64,000 nucleotides of DNA from Polaribacter sp. SA4-12 (GCF_002163675.1 NZ_CP019334.1:3453501-3517500), one strand, 5' to 3'. Positions 18,044 to 26,156 are shown, counted from the stretch's first letter. The notes: generated by a model from the letters alone, not told the origin. Made by a program: numbers and translations.

Positions 18044-19072
18044 CTATTTCATTAAAACATTTTTGTATTTTTTTAATTCTTTTAAAGCAATTCCTGTTCC
18101 ACGAACTACAGCTCTTAAAGGATCTTCTGCAATATAAACAGGTAAGTCTGTTTTTCTTGATAAACGCTTGTCTAAACCTCTTAACATAGAACCACCTCCT
18201 GCTAAATAAATACCAGTATTGTAAATATCAGCAGCTAATTCAGGTGGAGTTTTAGAAAGTGTTTCCATAACCGCATCTTCAATTCTTAAAATAGATTTAT
18301 CTAATGCTTTTGCAATTTCTCTATAAGAAACTTGCACTTGTTTTGGCTTACCACTTAATAAATCTCGTCCTTGAACAAGCATTTCATCTGGTGGTGTTTC
18401 TAAATCTTCAGTAGCAGCACCAATTGTAATTTTTATTTTTTCAGCAGTCGTTTCTCCAACATGTAAATTGTGTTGCGTACGCATATAGTACATAATGTCG
18501 TTTGTAAATAAGTCTCCTGCAACTTTTACAGATTGATCACAAACAATACCACCTAAAGCAATAACAGCAATTTCTGTTGTACCACCACCAATATCAATAA
18601 TCATATTTCCTTTTGGCTCCATAATGTCGATACCAACACCAATTGCAGCAGCCATAGGTTCATAAATTAAATATATTTCTTTAGCATTCATGTGTTTTGC
18701 AGAATCACGAACAGCTCGTTTTTCTACCTCTGTAATTCCAGAAGGAATACAAATAACCATTCTTAATGCAGGTGGAAATAATTTCTTTTTGATTGAAGGA
18801 ATTTGCTTTACAAATTCTTTAATCATTTGTTCTGATGCTTCAAAATCAGCTATAACTCCATCTTTTAAAGGACGAATTGTTTTAATATTTTCATGGGTTT
18901 TTCCTTGCATTAAATTGGCTTCTTTACCAATTGCAATAATTTCTCCAGTAATTCTGTTTCTTGCAACTATAGAAGGACTATCAATAACCACTTTTCCGTT
19001 GTGAATTATTAATGTGTTTGCGGTCCCTAAATCAATCGCAATATCTTCCGTCATAAAATCGAAAAAACCCAT
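18044..19072 (-). CDS. mreB: Actin-like rod shape protein MreB
   Basis: Bacterial actin that positions the elongation machinery. The 342 residues include the phosphate-1 region DIAIDLGTANTLI, connect-1 IYEPMAAAIGVGID, phosphate-2 NMIIDIGGGTTEIAVIALGG and the adenosine motif IYLAGGGSMLRGLD. MreB starts MGFFDFMTE, a hydrophobic lead consistent with membrane binding. A TAAGTTTG -7 box lies on the minus strand at 19117-19110, 37 bases before the start, so mreBCD-mrdA-rodA may have its own promoter besides read-through from purH. Confidence 0.95.
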   Translation of the reverse strand: MGFFDFMTEDIAIDLGTANTLIIHNGKVVIDSPSIVARNRITGEIIAIGKEANLMQGKTHENIKTIRPLKDGVIADFEASEQMIKEFVKQIPSIKKKLFPPALRMVICIPSGITEVEKRAVRDSAKHMNAKEIYLIYEPMAAAIGVGIDIMEPKGNMIIDIGGGTTEIAVIALGGIVCDQSVKVAGDLFTNDIMYYMRTQHNLHVGETTAEKIKITIGAATEDLETPPDEMLVQGRDLLSGKPKQVQVSYREIAKALDKSILRIEDAVMETLSKTPPELAADIYNTGIYLAGGGSMLRGLDKRLSRKTDLPVYIAEDPLRAVVRGTGIALKELKKYKNVLMK

Positions 19073-19150
19073 AAAATATATTTGTTGTTTTATTCTTGAT
19101 GTATTATTACAAACTTACTAAATTTCTGAATGTAAATTACATATTAAATA

Positions 19151-20677
19151 TTAATGTTTAAAATGTCTCGTTCCTGTCATTACCATAGATATATTATGGT
19201 CATTACAGTAATCGATACTTAATTGATCTTTAATAGATCCTCCAGGTTGAATAACACTTTTTATACCTGCATTATCTGCAATTTCGACACAATCAGGAAA
19301 AGGGAAAAAAGCATCACTTGCCATTACACATCCATTTAAATCGAATTTAAAAGATTGTGCTTTTTCTATTGCTTGGTTTAAAGCATCAACTCTACTTGTT
19401 TGTCCTGTTCCACCTGCTAATAATTGCTTATTTTTTACAAGAATTATAGTATTAGATTTTGTGTTTTTACATAATTTAGAAGCAAACAGTAAATCATCTA
19501 ACTCGCTTTGAGTTGGTTTATTGTTAGTAACGTACTTTAAATCACTTAATTTATCTGTAATACTATCTTTATCCTGAACTAAAGAACCATTTAAACAAGT
19601 TCTTATAGTTGTTGTTGGTAACTCAGCATCTTTTTGAATTAAAATAATTCTATTTTTCTTTCCTTTTAAAATAGCTAAAGCATCATCAGATAAAGAAGGA
19701 GCGATTACAACTTCACAAAATAAAGTATGAATTTTTTCTGCAGTTTCTTTGTCTATTTCTGTATTTGCAATTAAAACGCCACCAAAAGCAGAAACTGGAT
19801 CTCCAGCTAAAGCATCTGTATAGGCTTGACTAATTGTGTCTCTTTGAGCAAAACCACAAGTATTGTTATGTTTTAAAATAGCAAAAGTTGGTGCTTCTCC
19901 TTTAAATTCTTGAATTAAATTAACAGCAGCATCAACATCAAGTAAATTGTTGTAACTTAATTCCTTACCGTGAAGTTTATCAAACATTGCTTCTAAATCT
20001 CCAAAGAAATATCCTTTTTGATGAGGGTTTTCTCCATAACGTAAAACGTTAGATTTTTGTTCGCTTGCTTTGTAAACTATTTCATCTTCATTAAAATAAT
20101 TGAAAATAGCAGTATCATAATGAGAAGAAATGTTAAATGCCTTAGCAGCAAATTTCTTTCTTGTAGCTATAGATGTTTTACCGTTATTTTCTGAAAGAAT
20201 ATTTAAGAAACTATCATATTGGTCCATTGAAGAAACAATAAATGTGTCTTTAAAATTCTTTGCAGCAGCTCTTATTAGAGAAATTCCTCCAATATCAATT
20301 TTCTCTACAATATCTTGTTCAGGTGCTCCAGAAGCAACTGTTTTTTCGAAAGGATATAAATCTACAATTACTAAATCTATTTGAGGAATATTAAATTCCG
20401 CTAATTCAGCAACATCGCTTTCGTTGTCTTGTCTGTTTAAAATTCCTCCAAAAACTTTTGGGTGTAGCGTTTTAACCCTACCTCCTAAAATAGAAGGATA
20501 AGAAGTAACCTCGTCTACAGGAATAACATTTATTCCTAAGTCTTTAATGAATTTCTCTGTTCCTCCAGTAGAATAGATAGTTACATTTAATTCATTTAAT
20601 TTTTTCACAACTGGTTCTAGACCATCTTTGTGAAATACCGAAATTAATGCGGATTTAATTGTTTTTGAAGTGCTCAT
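19151..20677 (-). CDS. purH: Bifunctional AICAR transformylase/IMP cyclohydrolase
   Basis: Last two steps of purine synthesis, AICAR to FAICAR to IMP. I start it at the ATG at 20677 (MSTSKTIKSALISVFHKDG), giving the usual 508 residues; upstream in-frame codons are not conserved-looking. The N-terminal IMPCH/MGS-like domain has ISVFHKDGLEPVV, YSTGGTEKFI and VDEVTSYPSILGGRVKTLHP. The transformylase domain has RYGENPHQKGYFFGD, LKHNNTCGFAQ (catalytic Lys-His) and the C-terminal SDAFFPFPDCVEIA and QPGGSIKDQ. It is 78 bases upstream of mreB on the same strand, a synteny common in flavobacteria. Confidence 0.95.
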   Translation of the reverse strand: MSTSKTIKSALISVFHKDGLEPVVKKLNELNVTIYSTGGTEKFIKDLGINVIPVDEVTSYPSILGGRVKTLHPKVFGGILNRQDNESDVAELAEFNIPQIDLVIVDLYPFEKTVASGAPEQDIVEKIDIGGISLIRAAAKNFKDTFIVSSMDQYDSFLNILSENNGKTSIATRKKFAAKAFNISSHYDTAIFNYFNEDEIVYKASEQKSNVLRYGENPHQKGYFFGDLEAMFDKLHGKELSYNNLLDVDAAVNLIQEFKGEAPTFAILKHNNTCGFAQRDTISQAYTDALAGDPVSAFGGVLIANTEIDKETAEKIHTLFCEVVIAPSLSDDALAILKGKKNRIILIQKDAELPTTTIRTCLNGSLVQDKDSITDKLSDLKYVTNNKPTQSELDDLLFASKLCKNTKSNTIILVKNKQLLAGGTGQTSRVDALNQAIEKAQSFKFDLNGCVMASDAFFPFPDCVEIADNAGIKSVIQPGGSIKDQLSIDYCNDHNISMVMTGTRHFKH

Positions 20678-20700
20678 TTTGTGTTGTCTTGTTAAGCGTG

Positions 20701-20731
20701 CAAATTTAATAAAAGCAATCTTGTAAGACAA
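20701..20731 (-). promoter_or_regulatory. Promoter of purH
   Basis: On the minus strand TTG (20731-20729), 20 bases, TAAATTTG (20708-20701), a full consensus match. The -7 box ends 23 bases before the purH ATG at 20677, which supports that start over upstream in-frame codons. Confidence 0.7.
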
Positions 20732-20767
20732 TAAAAGATAGTAACAATACGAGCAAATAGTTAACAA

Positions 20768-20896
20768 CTATTCTATCTGTACTCTGGTTTTAAAATGTTC
20801 TACTAAAGTAGAGTAATCTCTAGGTGTTCTTTTGTCTTCCTTTTTTTGCAAAAATGGAAGCATTTTCAGCAAAATGCTGTTAGATTGTTTTTTCAT
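20768..20896 (-). CDS. Putative 42-residue protein, distal member of a pair
   Basis: An ATG-started ORF, MKKQSNSILLKMLPFLQKKE onward, ending RVQIE. It has an amphipathic, mildly hydrophobic N-terminal third and a basic middle, with no signal peptide. On the minus strand its start follows CCCCTAATT; the ORF upstream at 21043 follows CCCCTAAATA. Both ORFs are exactly 42 codons plus stop and both begin M-(K/R)-K-Q. Family unknown. The evidence for a real gene is the shared leader, equal length and tight packing in an otherwise empty 450-base gap. Confidence 0.4.
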   Translation of the reverse strand: MKKQSNSILLKMLPFLQKKEDKRTPRDYSTLVEHFKTRVQIE

Positions 20897-20914
20897 AATT
20901 AGGGGTATAAAAAG

Positions 20915-21043
20915 TTATTCTGCGTTTTCAATAAAATCTCTAAACGAAATAATGAGTTTGTCTATAAAAGAAGGTTTACTTCTGTAGAGATTGTTATTGG
21001 TGTTGTTTGATACAACGGATGTAGTGTCTTCTTGTTTTCTCAT
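20915..21043 (-). CDS. Putative 42-residue protein, proximal member of a pair
   Basis: An ATG-started ORF, MRKQEDTTSVVSNNTNNNLY onward, ending FIENAE. The N-terminal half is polar and Asn/Ser/Thr-rich; the second half (SKPSFIDKLIISFRDFIENAE, shown here in part) looks like an amphipathic helix. The start codon is preceded by CCCCTAAATA on the minus strand. It lies 18 bases upstream of the second 42-residue ORF and 87 bases downstream of the GAF-domain gene. No family recognised. Confidence 0.4.
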   Translation of the reverse strand: MRKQEDTTSVVSNNTNNNLYRSKPSFIDKLIISFRDFIENAE

Positions 21044-21130
21044 TATTTAGGGGATTAATGATTAATAGAATGATTATAAATGTGTTTAATAGGTAACAAA
21101 CTTAGTTAAAAATAAGTAGAAATACTATTT

Positions 21131-21586
21131 TTAGTCTAAAATGTTTGCTACCTTTTTACAGATGTATTCTAAAAGCTGTTCATCTTTTTCTGTAAAAGTG
21201 TTTGCTGTATGGGAGTCTATATCTATTTGACCAATGTTTTCGTTGTTTACAAAAATAGGAATTACAATTTCAGATTTCACTTTCCATCCACAAGAAATAT
21301 AATTATCTTGTTCAGATACATCTTGTACTATAAAATTTTCATTACTTACAGCAACTTGTCCACAAATACCTTTACCAAAAGGTATTATAACATGGTCAGT
21401 TTCTTCACCGGTGTATTGAGCTAATTTTAATTCGTCTTTATCTCCATTTTTAAAATAAAAACCAACCCAATCGTAGTAAGAGATTTCTTTCTCTAAATAA
21501 TCACAGATAGTTTGAAGTTTTTCATCTTTTGCTATATTTGATGAAATAATATTATCTATTTGCTGTTGTAAAATATCTATATTCAT
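21131..21586 (-). CDS. GAF-domain protein, probable free methionine-(R)-sulfoxide reductase
   Basis: A single small GAF domain of 151 residues of the fRMsr/YebR type, which reduces free methionine-R-sulfoxide in the cytosol. Matching segments are YYDWVGFYF, IPFGKGICGQVA, NYISCGWKVKSEIVIPIF and IGQIDIDSHTANTFTEKDE. Two Cys align with the conserved pair (the GxCG Cys and the Cys before the SEI strand, which is the catalytic one in E. coli), but the third, normally about ten residues before GxCG, is replaced (HVIIPF). A TATTTTTG -7 box lies at 21618-21611 on the minus strand. A sensory GAF function remains possible. Confidence 0.75.
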   Translation of the reverse strand: MNIDILQQQIDNIISSNIAKDEKLQTICDYLEKEISYYDWVGFYFKNGDKDELKLAQYTGEETDHVIIPFGKGICGQVAVSNENFIVQDVSEQDNYISCGWKVKSEIVIPIFVNNENIGQIDIDSHTANTFTEKDEQLLEYICKKVANILD

Positions 21587-21632
21587 TTTGTATATTCGTT
21601 ATATAAATTGCAAAAATAAATTAAAAATCATT

Positions 21633-22169
21633 GTGAAAAAACATAAAAACATCATCATTTTTCTGGTTAAGTTTTTTATAACCTATTTTGTATTAGTTGC
21701 AATTTATAATGGTTATTTACAAAAATCTCAACAAAAAGACGATGTTTATCAAACTTCATCAATAACAAGTCTTGTTGCTAATCAAACAGAAAAGGTGCTT
21801 AATGTTTTTGGTTATAATGTAGAAGCTGTTCAGCATGATCAAGAAATGTCTGTTAAATTAATAATAGAAGGTCAGTATGTTGCCAGGGTTATTGAAGGCT
21901 GTAACTCTATAAGTTTAATTATTTTATTCGTGGCTTTTATTGTTGCCTTTTCGGGCTCTATAAAGGCTACTTTTCTGTTTTCTGTTTTTGGTAGTATTTT
22001 AATTTATGTTGTTAATGTTTTAAGAATTGCATTTCTTAGTGTTATGATTAATAAATTTCCAAATCAGATTGGAATTTTACATGATTTAGTTTTTCCTGCA
22101 ATCATTTATGGTACTGTTTTTTTACTTTGGGTTTTATGGGTTAATAAGTTTTCTAATTACAAAAGATGA
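21633..22169 (+). CDS. xrtF: Exosortase F (XrtF-type) membrane transpeptidase
   Basis: Polytopic inner-membrane cysteine protease/transpeptidase of the exosortase/archaeosortase family, thought to process proteins that carry a C-terminal sorting signal. I start it at GTG 21633 (MKKHKNIIIFLVKFF), giving 178 residues; an upstream TTG at 21588 would add 15 polar residues and sits 2 bases from the divergent GAF start. The catalytic triad residues are visible: Cys in VIEGCNSISLIILF, Arg in VVNVLRIAFLS and His in GILHDLVFPAIIYG. There are about four or five spans. It overlaps the next gene by 4 bases (ATGA), the standard exosortase-F pair. Confidence 0.85.
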   Translation: MKKHKNIIIFLVKFFITYFVLVAIYNGYLQKSQQKDDVYQTSSITSLVANQTEKVLNVFGYNVEAVQHDQEMSVKLIIEGQYVARVIEGCNSISLIILFVAFIVAFSGSIKATFLFSVFGSILIYVVNVLRIAFLSVMINKFPNQIGILHDLVFPAIIYGTVFLLWVLWVNKFSNYKR

Positions 22170-22597
22170 ATAAATACATAAAAATAGTACTAGCTTTAAT
22201 ACTTTTTTCGCTACTTTTTGTTGTTAGAGCATTTGAGTCTCAATTATTCTACGACCCATTACTAGAGTATTTTAAAAATGATTATTTATATAAATATATA
22301 TATAATATTGATGTCTGGCGTTTGACAATAGATATGTTGTTTAGATATACTTTAAATTCGTTAATATCATTAGGGTTGATTTGGGTTTTATTTGAAAGAA
22401 AAGATTACTTAAAGTTTTCTGGATTTTTTTTAATGTTAGCATTTATGATTCTTATTGTAGTTTTTGTGCTACTACTTAGAGATGATTTTGAAAGCGGTTA
22501 TTTATTGCCTTTTTATGTAAGACGATTTATCATTCATCCCTTATTTTTATTGTTATTATTGCCTGCTTTTTATTATCAAAAATTGAGTAATAGGTAA
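22166..22597 (+). CDS. Exosortase F system-associated membrane protein
   Basis: A 143-residue polytopic protein with about four spans that is found next to xrtF in flavobacteria. Recognisable segments are FESQLFYDPLLEYFK, VWRLTIDMLFRYTLNS and YVRRFIIHPLFLLLLLPAFYYQ. Its role is unknown; co-translation with the exosortase (4-base overlap) suggests a partner or stabiliser. No obvious sorted substrate with a C-terminal signal is encoded nearby. Confidence 0.85.
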   Translation: MNKYIKIVLALILFSLLFVVRAFESQLFYDPLLEYFKNDYLYKYIYNIDVWRLTIDMLFRYTLNSLISLGLIWVLFERKDYLKFSGFFLMLAFMILIVVFVLLLRDDFESGYLLPFYVRRFIIHPLFLLLLLPAFYYQKLSNR

Positions 22598-22641
22598 TTT
22601 AACAATATTTTAGATTTACTTGTTGTAAATTTGCAATTGTA

Positions 22642-23043
22642 ATGAAACAAATTTTTTCTAAAATATCATCATTCTCACTAGTACTTTTGGTGTTTTTTTC
22701 TACTTTTTCTTTTACAGTAGAGAAACACTTTTGTGGAGATTTTTTAATGGATGTTTCCTTTATAGGACATGCAGATGATTGTGGAATGGACATGGGGAAA
22801 GTATCTTCTAAAAAGAAGAATTGTTGTAAAGATGAAGTTCATCATATTGAAGGTCAAGATGAATTACAACAAACTTCTGCTGATGAATTTAATTTTTCGA
22901 AACAACAATTTCTAGTTTCTTTTTATATTTCTTATAATGATTTATTTATAGAAAATGAATCAAAGAAAACAACTTACAAAGATGCTTCTCCACCTGACAT
23001 TCCTTTAGATTATCAGGTTCTTTACCAGTCTTTTTTAATTTGA
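22642..23043 (+). CDS. HYC_CC_PP family protein
   Basis: A 133-residue exported protein of the family named for its motifs, all present here: HFCG near residue 29 in place of HYC, NCCKDE in the middle, and SPPDIPLDYQ near the C-terminus. The N-terminal signal peptide is hydrophobic (SLVLLVFFSTFSFTV). The Cys and His content suggests metal binding, and in this window it heads a cluster with a TonB receptor and two heavy-metal-binding proteins, 75 bases upstream of the receptor. A TAAATTTG -7 box lies at 22626-22633, but no TTG is at the right spacing. Biochemical function is unknown. Confidence 0.8.
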   Translation: MKQIFSKISSFSLVLLVFFSTFSFTVEKHFCGDFLMDVSFIGHADDCGMDMGKVSSKKKNCCKDEVHHIEGQDELQQTSADEFNFSKQQFLVSFYISYNDLFIENESKKTTYKDASPPDIPLDYQVLYQSFLI

Positions 23044-23117
23044 TTTTATAATTATTACCTCCAAAAAAGTTTCTCTTTAAAAGAAGCTTAGATGTATAAT
23101 TATTAAAATCAAAAACA

Positions 23118-25361
23118 ATGAAAAAATATATATTAAGTAGTATTTTACTACTAATTCCGTTTGTAATATTCTCTCAAACAACTTTCAAGGGAATGATTAT
23201 GGATAAAAATAATCCTAAAGATAATTTAGGTGTAGAAGGCGTAAGTGTACATTGGTTACAAACAAATGTTAGCGCAATTACAAACAAAAAAGGATGGTTT
23301 ACAATTCCTTATAAACCCGAATATAAAAAACTAGTCGTTAGTTATTTAGGCTATAAAACAGATACAATTTCAATAACAAGTTTAAAGCCACTTCATCATT
23401 TTTTGACAGAAGAAGGCGAATTGAATGAAGTTGTTGTAAGAACAAAAAAGAAAGCTACCTATAAATCATACTTAACAACAGCTAATATGTTTACTGTTAA
23501 TTCTGATGAATTATTAAAAGCTGCTTGTTGTAATTTGGCGGAAAGCTTTGAAACAAACCCATCGATAGATGTTAGCTTTTCTGATGCTTTAACAGGAACC
23601 AAACAAATACAAATGTTAGGTTTAACAAGTCCATACTTGTTAATTTCTCAAGAGAATATTCCCTCTGTAAGAGGCGCTTCACAAGTTTTCGGACTAACAT
23701 TTACACCAGGGACTTGGGTAGAAAGTATACAGATTACAAAAGGAGCAGGAAGTGTTGTAAATGGTTACGAAAGTATTTCTGGTCAAATAAATGCTGAATT
23801 GGTAAAACCATTTTCTGATAATAAATTCTTCTTAAATGCATATTCTTCATTAAATGGAAGATTAGAGTTAAATACGCATTTTAATCAAAGAGTTTCAGAT
23901 AAATGGCAAACAGGTTTATATATTCATGGAAATTATAGAGGAGAAAAGTTTGATAAAAACAATGATAATTTTCTTGATAATCCATTAGCGAATCAAATTA
24001 ATGTAATGAATCGTTGGCAATATACTGATGCTGAAAAAGGTTGGGTTAGTTTTATTAATGTTCGTTTTTTAAATGATGAAAAACAAACAGGAGAGCTAGA
24101 TTTTATTCCTGAATTAGATAAAGGAACAACGAATGCTTGGGGAAGTGAAATTGATACAAAACGTTTTGAAACTTCAGCAAAATTAGGATATGTTTTTCCA
24201 GAATTGCCTTTTCAAAGTATCGGTTTTCAAATGGCATACAGCAATCATCAACAAGATTCTTATTTTGGGTTAAATGTGTATGATATTGTGCATGAAAGTG
24301 TGTATTCTAACTTAATATTCAATTCAATTATTGGTGATACTAGAAACAAATTTAAAACAGGAATTAGTTTTACATATGATAAATTTGATGAATTAGTAAA
24401 TACAGATAATTTTGATAGAAAGGAAAACTCTTTAGGAGCCTTCTTTGAATACGGCTTCGATAATTTAGATGATTTTAGCTTTACAGCCGGACTTAGAGTT
24501 GATACACATAATTTATTAGGAACTTTTATGACTCCTCGTCTTCACTTAAGATATGTGCCTTGGGAGAATAGTGTTGTTAGGGCTTCATTTGGAAGAGGGA
24601 AAAGAAGTGCAAATATTTTTGCTGAAAATCAACAACTATTTGCGAGTTCAAGACAAATAAAAATTGATAATGTTGGTGGTAATATTTATGGATTAAATGC
24701 TGAAATTGCTTGGAATTATGGTGTTTCTTATATGCAGAAATTCAATCTTTTTGATAAGAAAGGTGATGTTACTTTTGATTTTTATCAAACAGATTTCAAG
24801 AACCAAGTTATTGTTGATTGGGAAAATCCACAAGAAATCTCTTTTTACGATTTAGATGGGAAAAGTATTGCAAACAGTTTTCAAGTTGAATTAAGTTATA
24901 ATCTAGCTAGAAATTTTAATTTAAGAACTGCGTATAAATATTTTGATATTTCTACAGATTATAAAAGTGGAAACTTGCAAAAACCGATTCAACCTAAAGA
25001 GCGATTTTTTGCAAACCTTTCTTATGAAACAGTTACTAAGGAAAACGGTTCTCAATGGAAATTCGATACAACCTTTAATAGTATAGGTAAACAGCGTTTG
25101 CCAAATACTGCATCAAACCCTATTCAGTACCAATTATCAGAATATTCTGAAGCTTATCAAATGTTGAATTTACAAATTACAAAAGTGTTTTCTGAGAAGT
25201 TAGAAGTATATATAGGAGCAGAGAATTTAACAAATGTTCAACAGAAAAATCCTATTTTAGCAAGTGATGAACCTTTTGGTTCAAATTTTGATAGTACAAT
25301 TGTGTATTCGCCAATCTTTGGAAGAGCAATGTATGCAGGTTTACGGTTTAAAATAAAGTAA
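23118..25361 (+). CDS. TonB-dependent receptor, probably for copper or another heavy metal
   Basis: Outer-membrane active transporter of 747 residues. A signal peptide (to SQTTF) is followed by a carboxypeptidase-like regulatory beta-sandwich (about residues 20-95, with GVSVHWLQTN and LVVSYLGYKTDT). The plug domain starts at ELNEVVVRTKKK and carries ITKGAGSVVNGYESISGQIN. The barrel ends MYAGLRFKIK. The plug has an unusual AACCNLAESFETNPS segment (about residues 136-150) with adjacent cysteines. The genes on either side encode HYC_CC_PP, HMA and metal-binding proteins, so a metal, most likely copper, is the probable cargo or regulator. The stop codon is embedded in a CCCAC/GTGGG hairpin shared with groEL. 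Confidence 0.85.
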   Translation: MKKYILSSILLLIPFVIFSQTTFKGMIMDKNNPKDNLGVEGVSVHWLQTNVSAITNKKGWFTIPYKPEYKKLVVSYLGYKTDTISITSLKPLHHFLTEEGELNEVVVRTKKKATYKSYLTTANMFTVNSDELLKAACCNLAESFETNPSIDVSFSDALTGTKQIQMLGLTSPYLLISQENIPSVRGASQVFGLTFTPGTWVESIQITKGAGSVVNGYESISGQINAELVKPFSDNKFFLNAYSSLNGRLELNTHFNQRVSDKWQTGLYIHGNYRGEKFDKNNDNFLDNPLANQINVMNRWQYTDAEKGWVSFINVRFLNDEKQTGELDFIPELDKGTTNAWGSEIDTKRFETSAKLGYVFPELPFQSIGFQMAYSNHQQDSYFGLNVYDIVHESVYSNLIFNSIIGDTRNKFKTGISFTYDKFDELVNTDNFDRKENSLGAFFEYGFDNLDDFSFTAGLRVDTHNLLGTFMTPRLHLRYVPWENSVVRASFGRGKRSANIFAENQQLFASSRQIKIDNVGGNIYGLNAEIAWNYGVSYMQKFNLFDKKGDVTFDFYQTDFKNQVIVDWENPQEISFYDLDGKSIANSFQVELSYNLARNFNLRTAYKYFDISTDYKSGNLQKPIQPKERFFANLSYETVTKENGSQWKFDTTFNSIGKQRLPNTASNPIQYQLSEYSEAYQMLNLQITKVFSEKLEVYIGAENLTNVQQKNPILASDEPFGSNFDSTIVYSPIFGRAMYAGLRFKIK

Positions 25362-25374
25362 CCCACACAGTGGG
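25359..25374 (+). repeat. Stop-codon hairpin, copy at the receptor gene
   Basis: TAACCCACACAGTGGG: the TAA is the receptor stop codon and the following CCCAC-ACA-GTGGG forms a 5-bp G/C stem. The groEL mRNA has TAACCCACAGCGTGGG at the same place (26243-26228, minus strand), differing at two loop bases. Confidence 0.6.
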
Positions 25375-25403
25375 ATTTTGTAAAAGATAATAATTAAATA
25401 ATC

Positions 25404-25430
25404 TGTCATTTCTGTGAAGGCAGAAATCTA
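25404..25430. repeat. REP-like palindromic element
   Basis: ATTTCTG (25408-25414), 6-base loop, CAGAAAT (25421-25427), within TGTCATTTCTGTGAAGGCAG followed by AAATCT. This resembles a palindrome common between flavobacterial genes; a shorter relative lies at 45352-45374. Confidence 0.5.
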
Positions 25431-25443
25431 AAAAATAATAAAA

Positions 25444-25851
25444 ATGAAAAAAATAGTATTTATATTGAGTTTGTTTCTGGTTGGATTCTCAACTCAATCA
25501 CAAGAAATTAAAAAGAAAAAGAACGCAAAGGTTGCTTTTGAGGTTGATGGTATTTGTGGAATGTGTAAAAAGCGAATAGAAACAGCGGCTTTAAAAACTA
25601 AAGGAGTAAAGTTTGCACTTTGGAATGTGCAATCTCATCAATTAAACGTAATTTTAGATGAGCGTAAAACGGATGTTTTAACGATACAGAAAAATATTTT
25701 AAAAGTTGGTCATGATGTAGTTGGTTTAGATGCAAAAAAAATAACAGCAACAGAAGAAGATTATAACTCTGTACATCCTTGTTGTAAGTATAGAGATGAG
25801 GAAATTATCTTAAATCATGAAGGAGGATTGAAAAAACAGAAAAAACAATAA
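25444..25851 (+). CDS. Exported heavy-metal-associated (HMA) domain protein
   Basis: A 135-residue periplasmic protein. The signal peptide (MKKIVFILSLFLVGFSTQSQ) is followed by an HMA ferredoxin-like fold with the metal-binding loop DGICGMCKKRIE, a GxCxxC motif in which the two Cys bind Cu(I) or a similar soft metal. The rest of the fold is NVQSHQLNVILDERK. A second Cys pair appears near the end (SVHPCCKYRDEE). It sits between the receptor and a metal-binding lipoprotein, 5 bases before the latter. It is probably a metallochaperone for the receptor or for periplasmic detoxification. Confidence 0.8.
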   Translation: MKKIVFILSLFLVGFSTQSQEIKKKKNAKVAFEVDGICGMCKKRIETAALKTKGVKFALWNVQSHQLNVILDERKTDVLTIQKNILKVGHDVVGLDAKKITATEEDYNSVHPCCKYRDEEIILNHEGGLKKQKKQ

Positions 25852-25855
25852 TATA

Positions 25856-26110
25856 ATGAAGAAAATAATTTTAGTATTAGCAGTGATTTTTACAGTAAGT
25901 TTCGTTTTTACATCTTGTAAATCTGATAAAAAAGAAGAAAAGAAAGAACAGATTACTTCTGATAAAAAGCAAAACGTTGAGAAAGTTAAATATCAATGCC
26001 CTATGAAGTGTGAAAAAGAAAAAACGTACGATAAAGAAGGTAAATGTCCTGTTTGTGAAATGAAGTTAAGGGAAAAAGTCGCTGAAAATCATGAGGGTCA
26101 TAACCATTAA
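25856..26110 (+). CDS. Heavy-metal-binding-domain lipoprotein
   Basis: An 84-residue lipoprotein: signal peptide with VSFVFTSCKSD (Cys21). After a Lys/Glu-rich linker comes a heavy-metal-binding domain, YQCPMKCEKEKTYDKEGKCP followed by VCEMKL, that is CPM-x-C and CPVCEMKL. The same module occurs at the N-terminus of CusB-type efflux proteins and some P1B ATPases. The C-terminus is His-rich (ENHEGHNH). It is the last gene of the metal cluster, before a strong bidirectional terminator. Confidence 0.85.
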   Translation: MKKIILVLAVIFTVSFVFTSCKSDKKEEKKEQITSDKKQNVEKVKYQCPMKCEKEKTYDKEGKCPVCEMKLREKVAENHEGHNH

Positions 26111-26156
26111 TATTGATTTTTGACGTCCTGAAATAACGTTACAGAATTAATAATAT

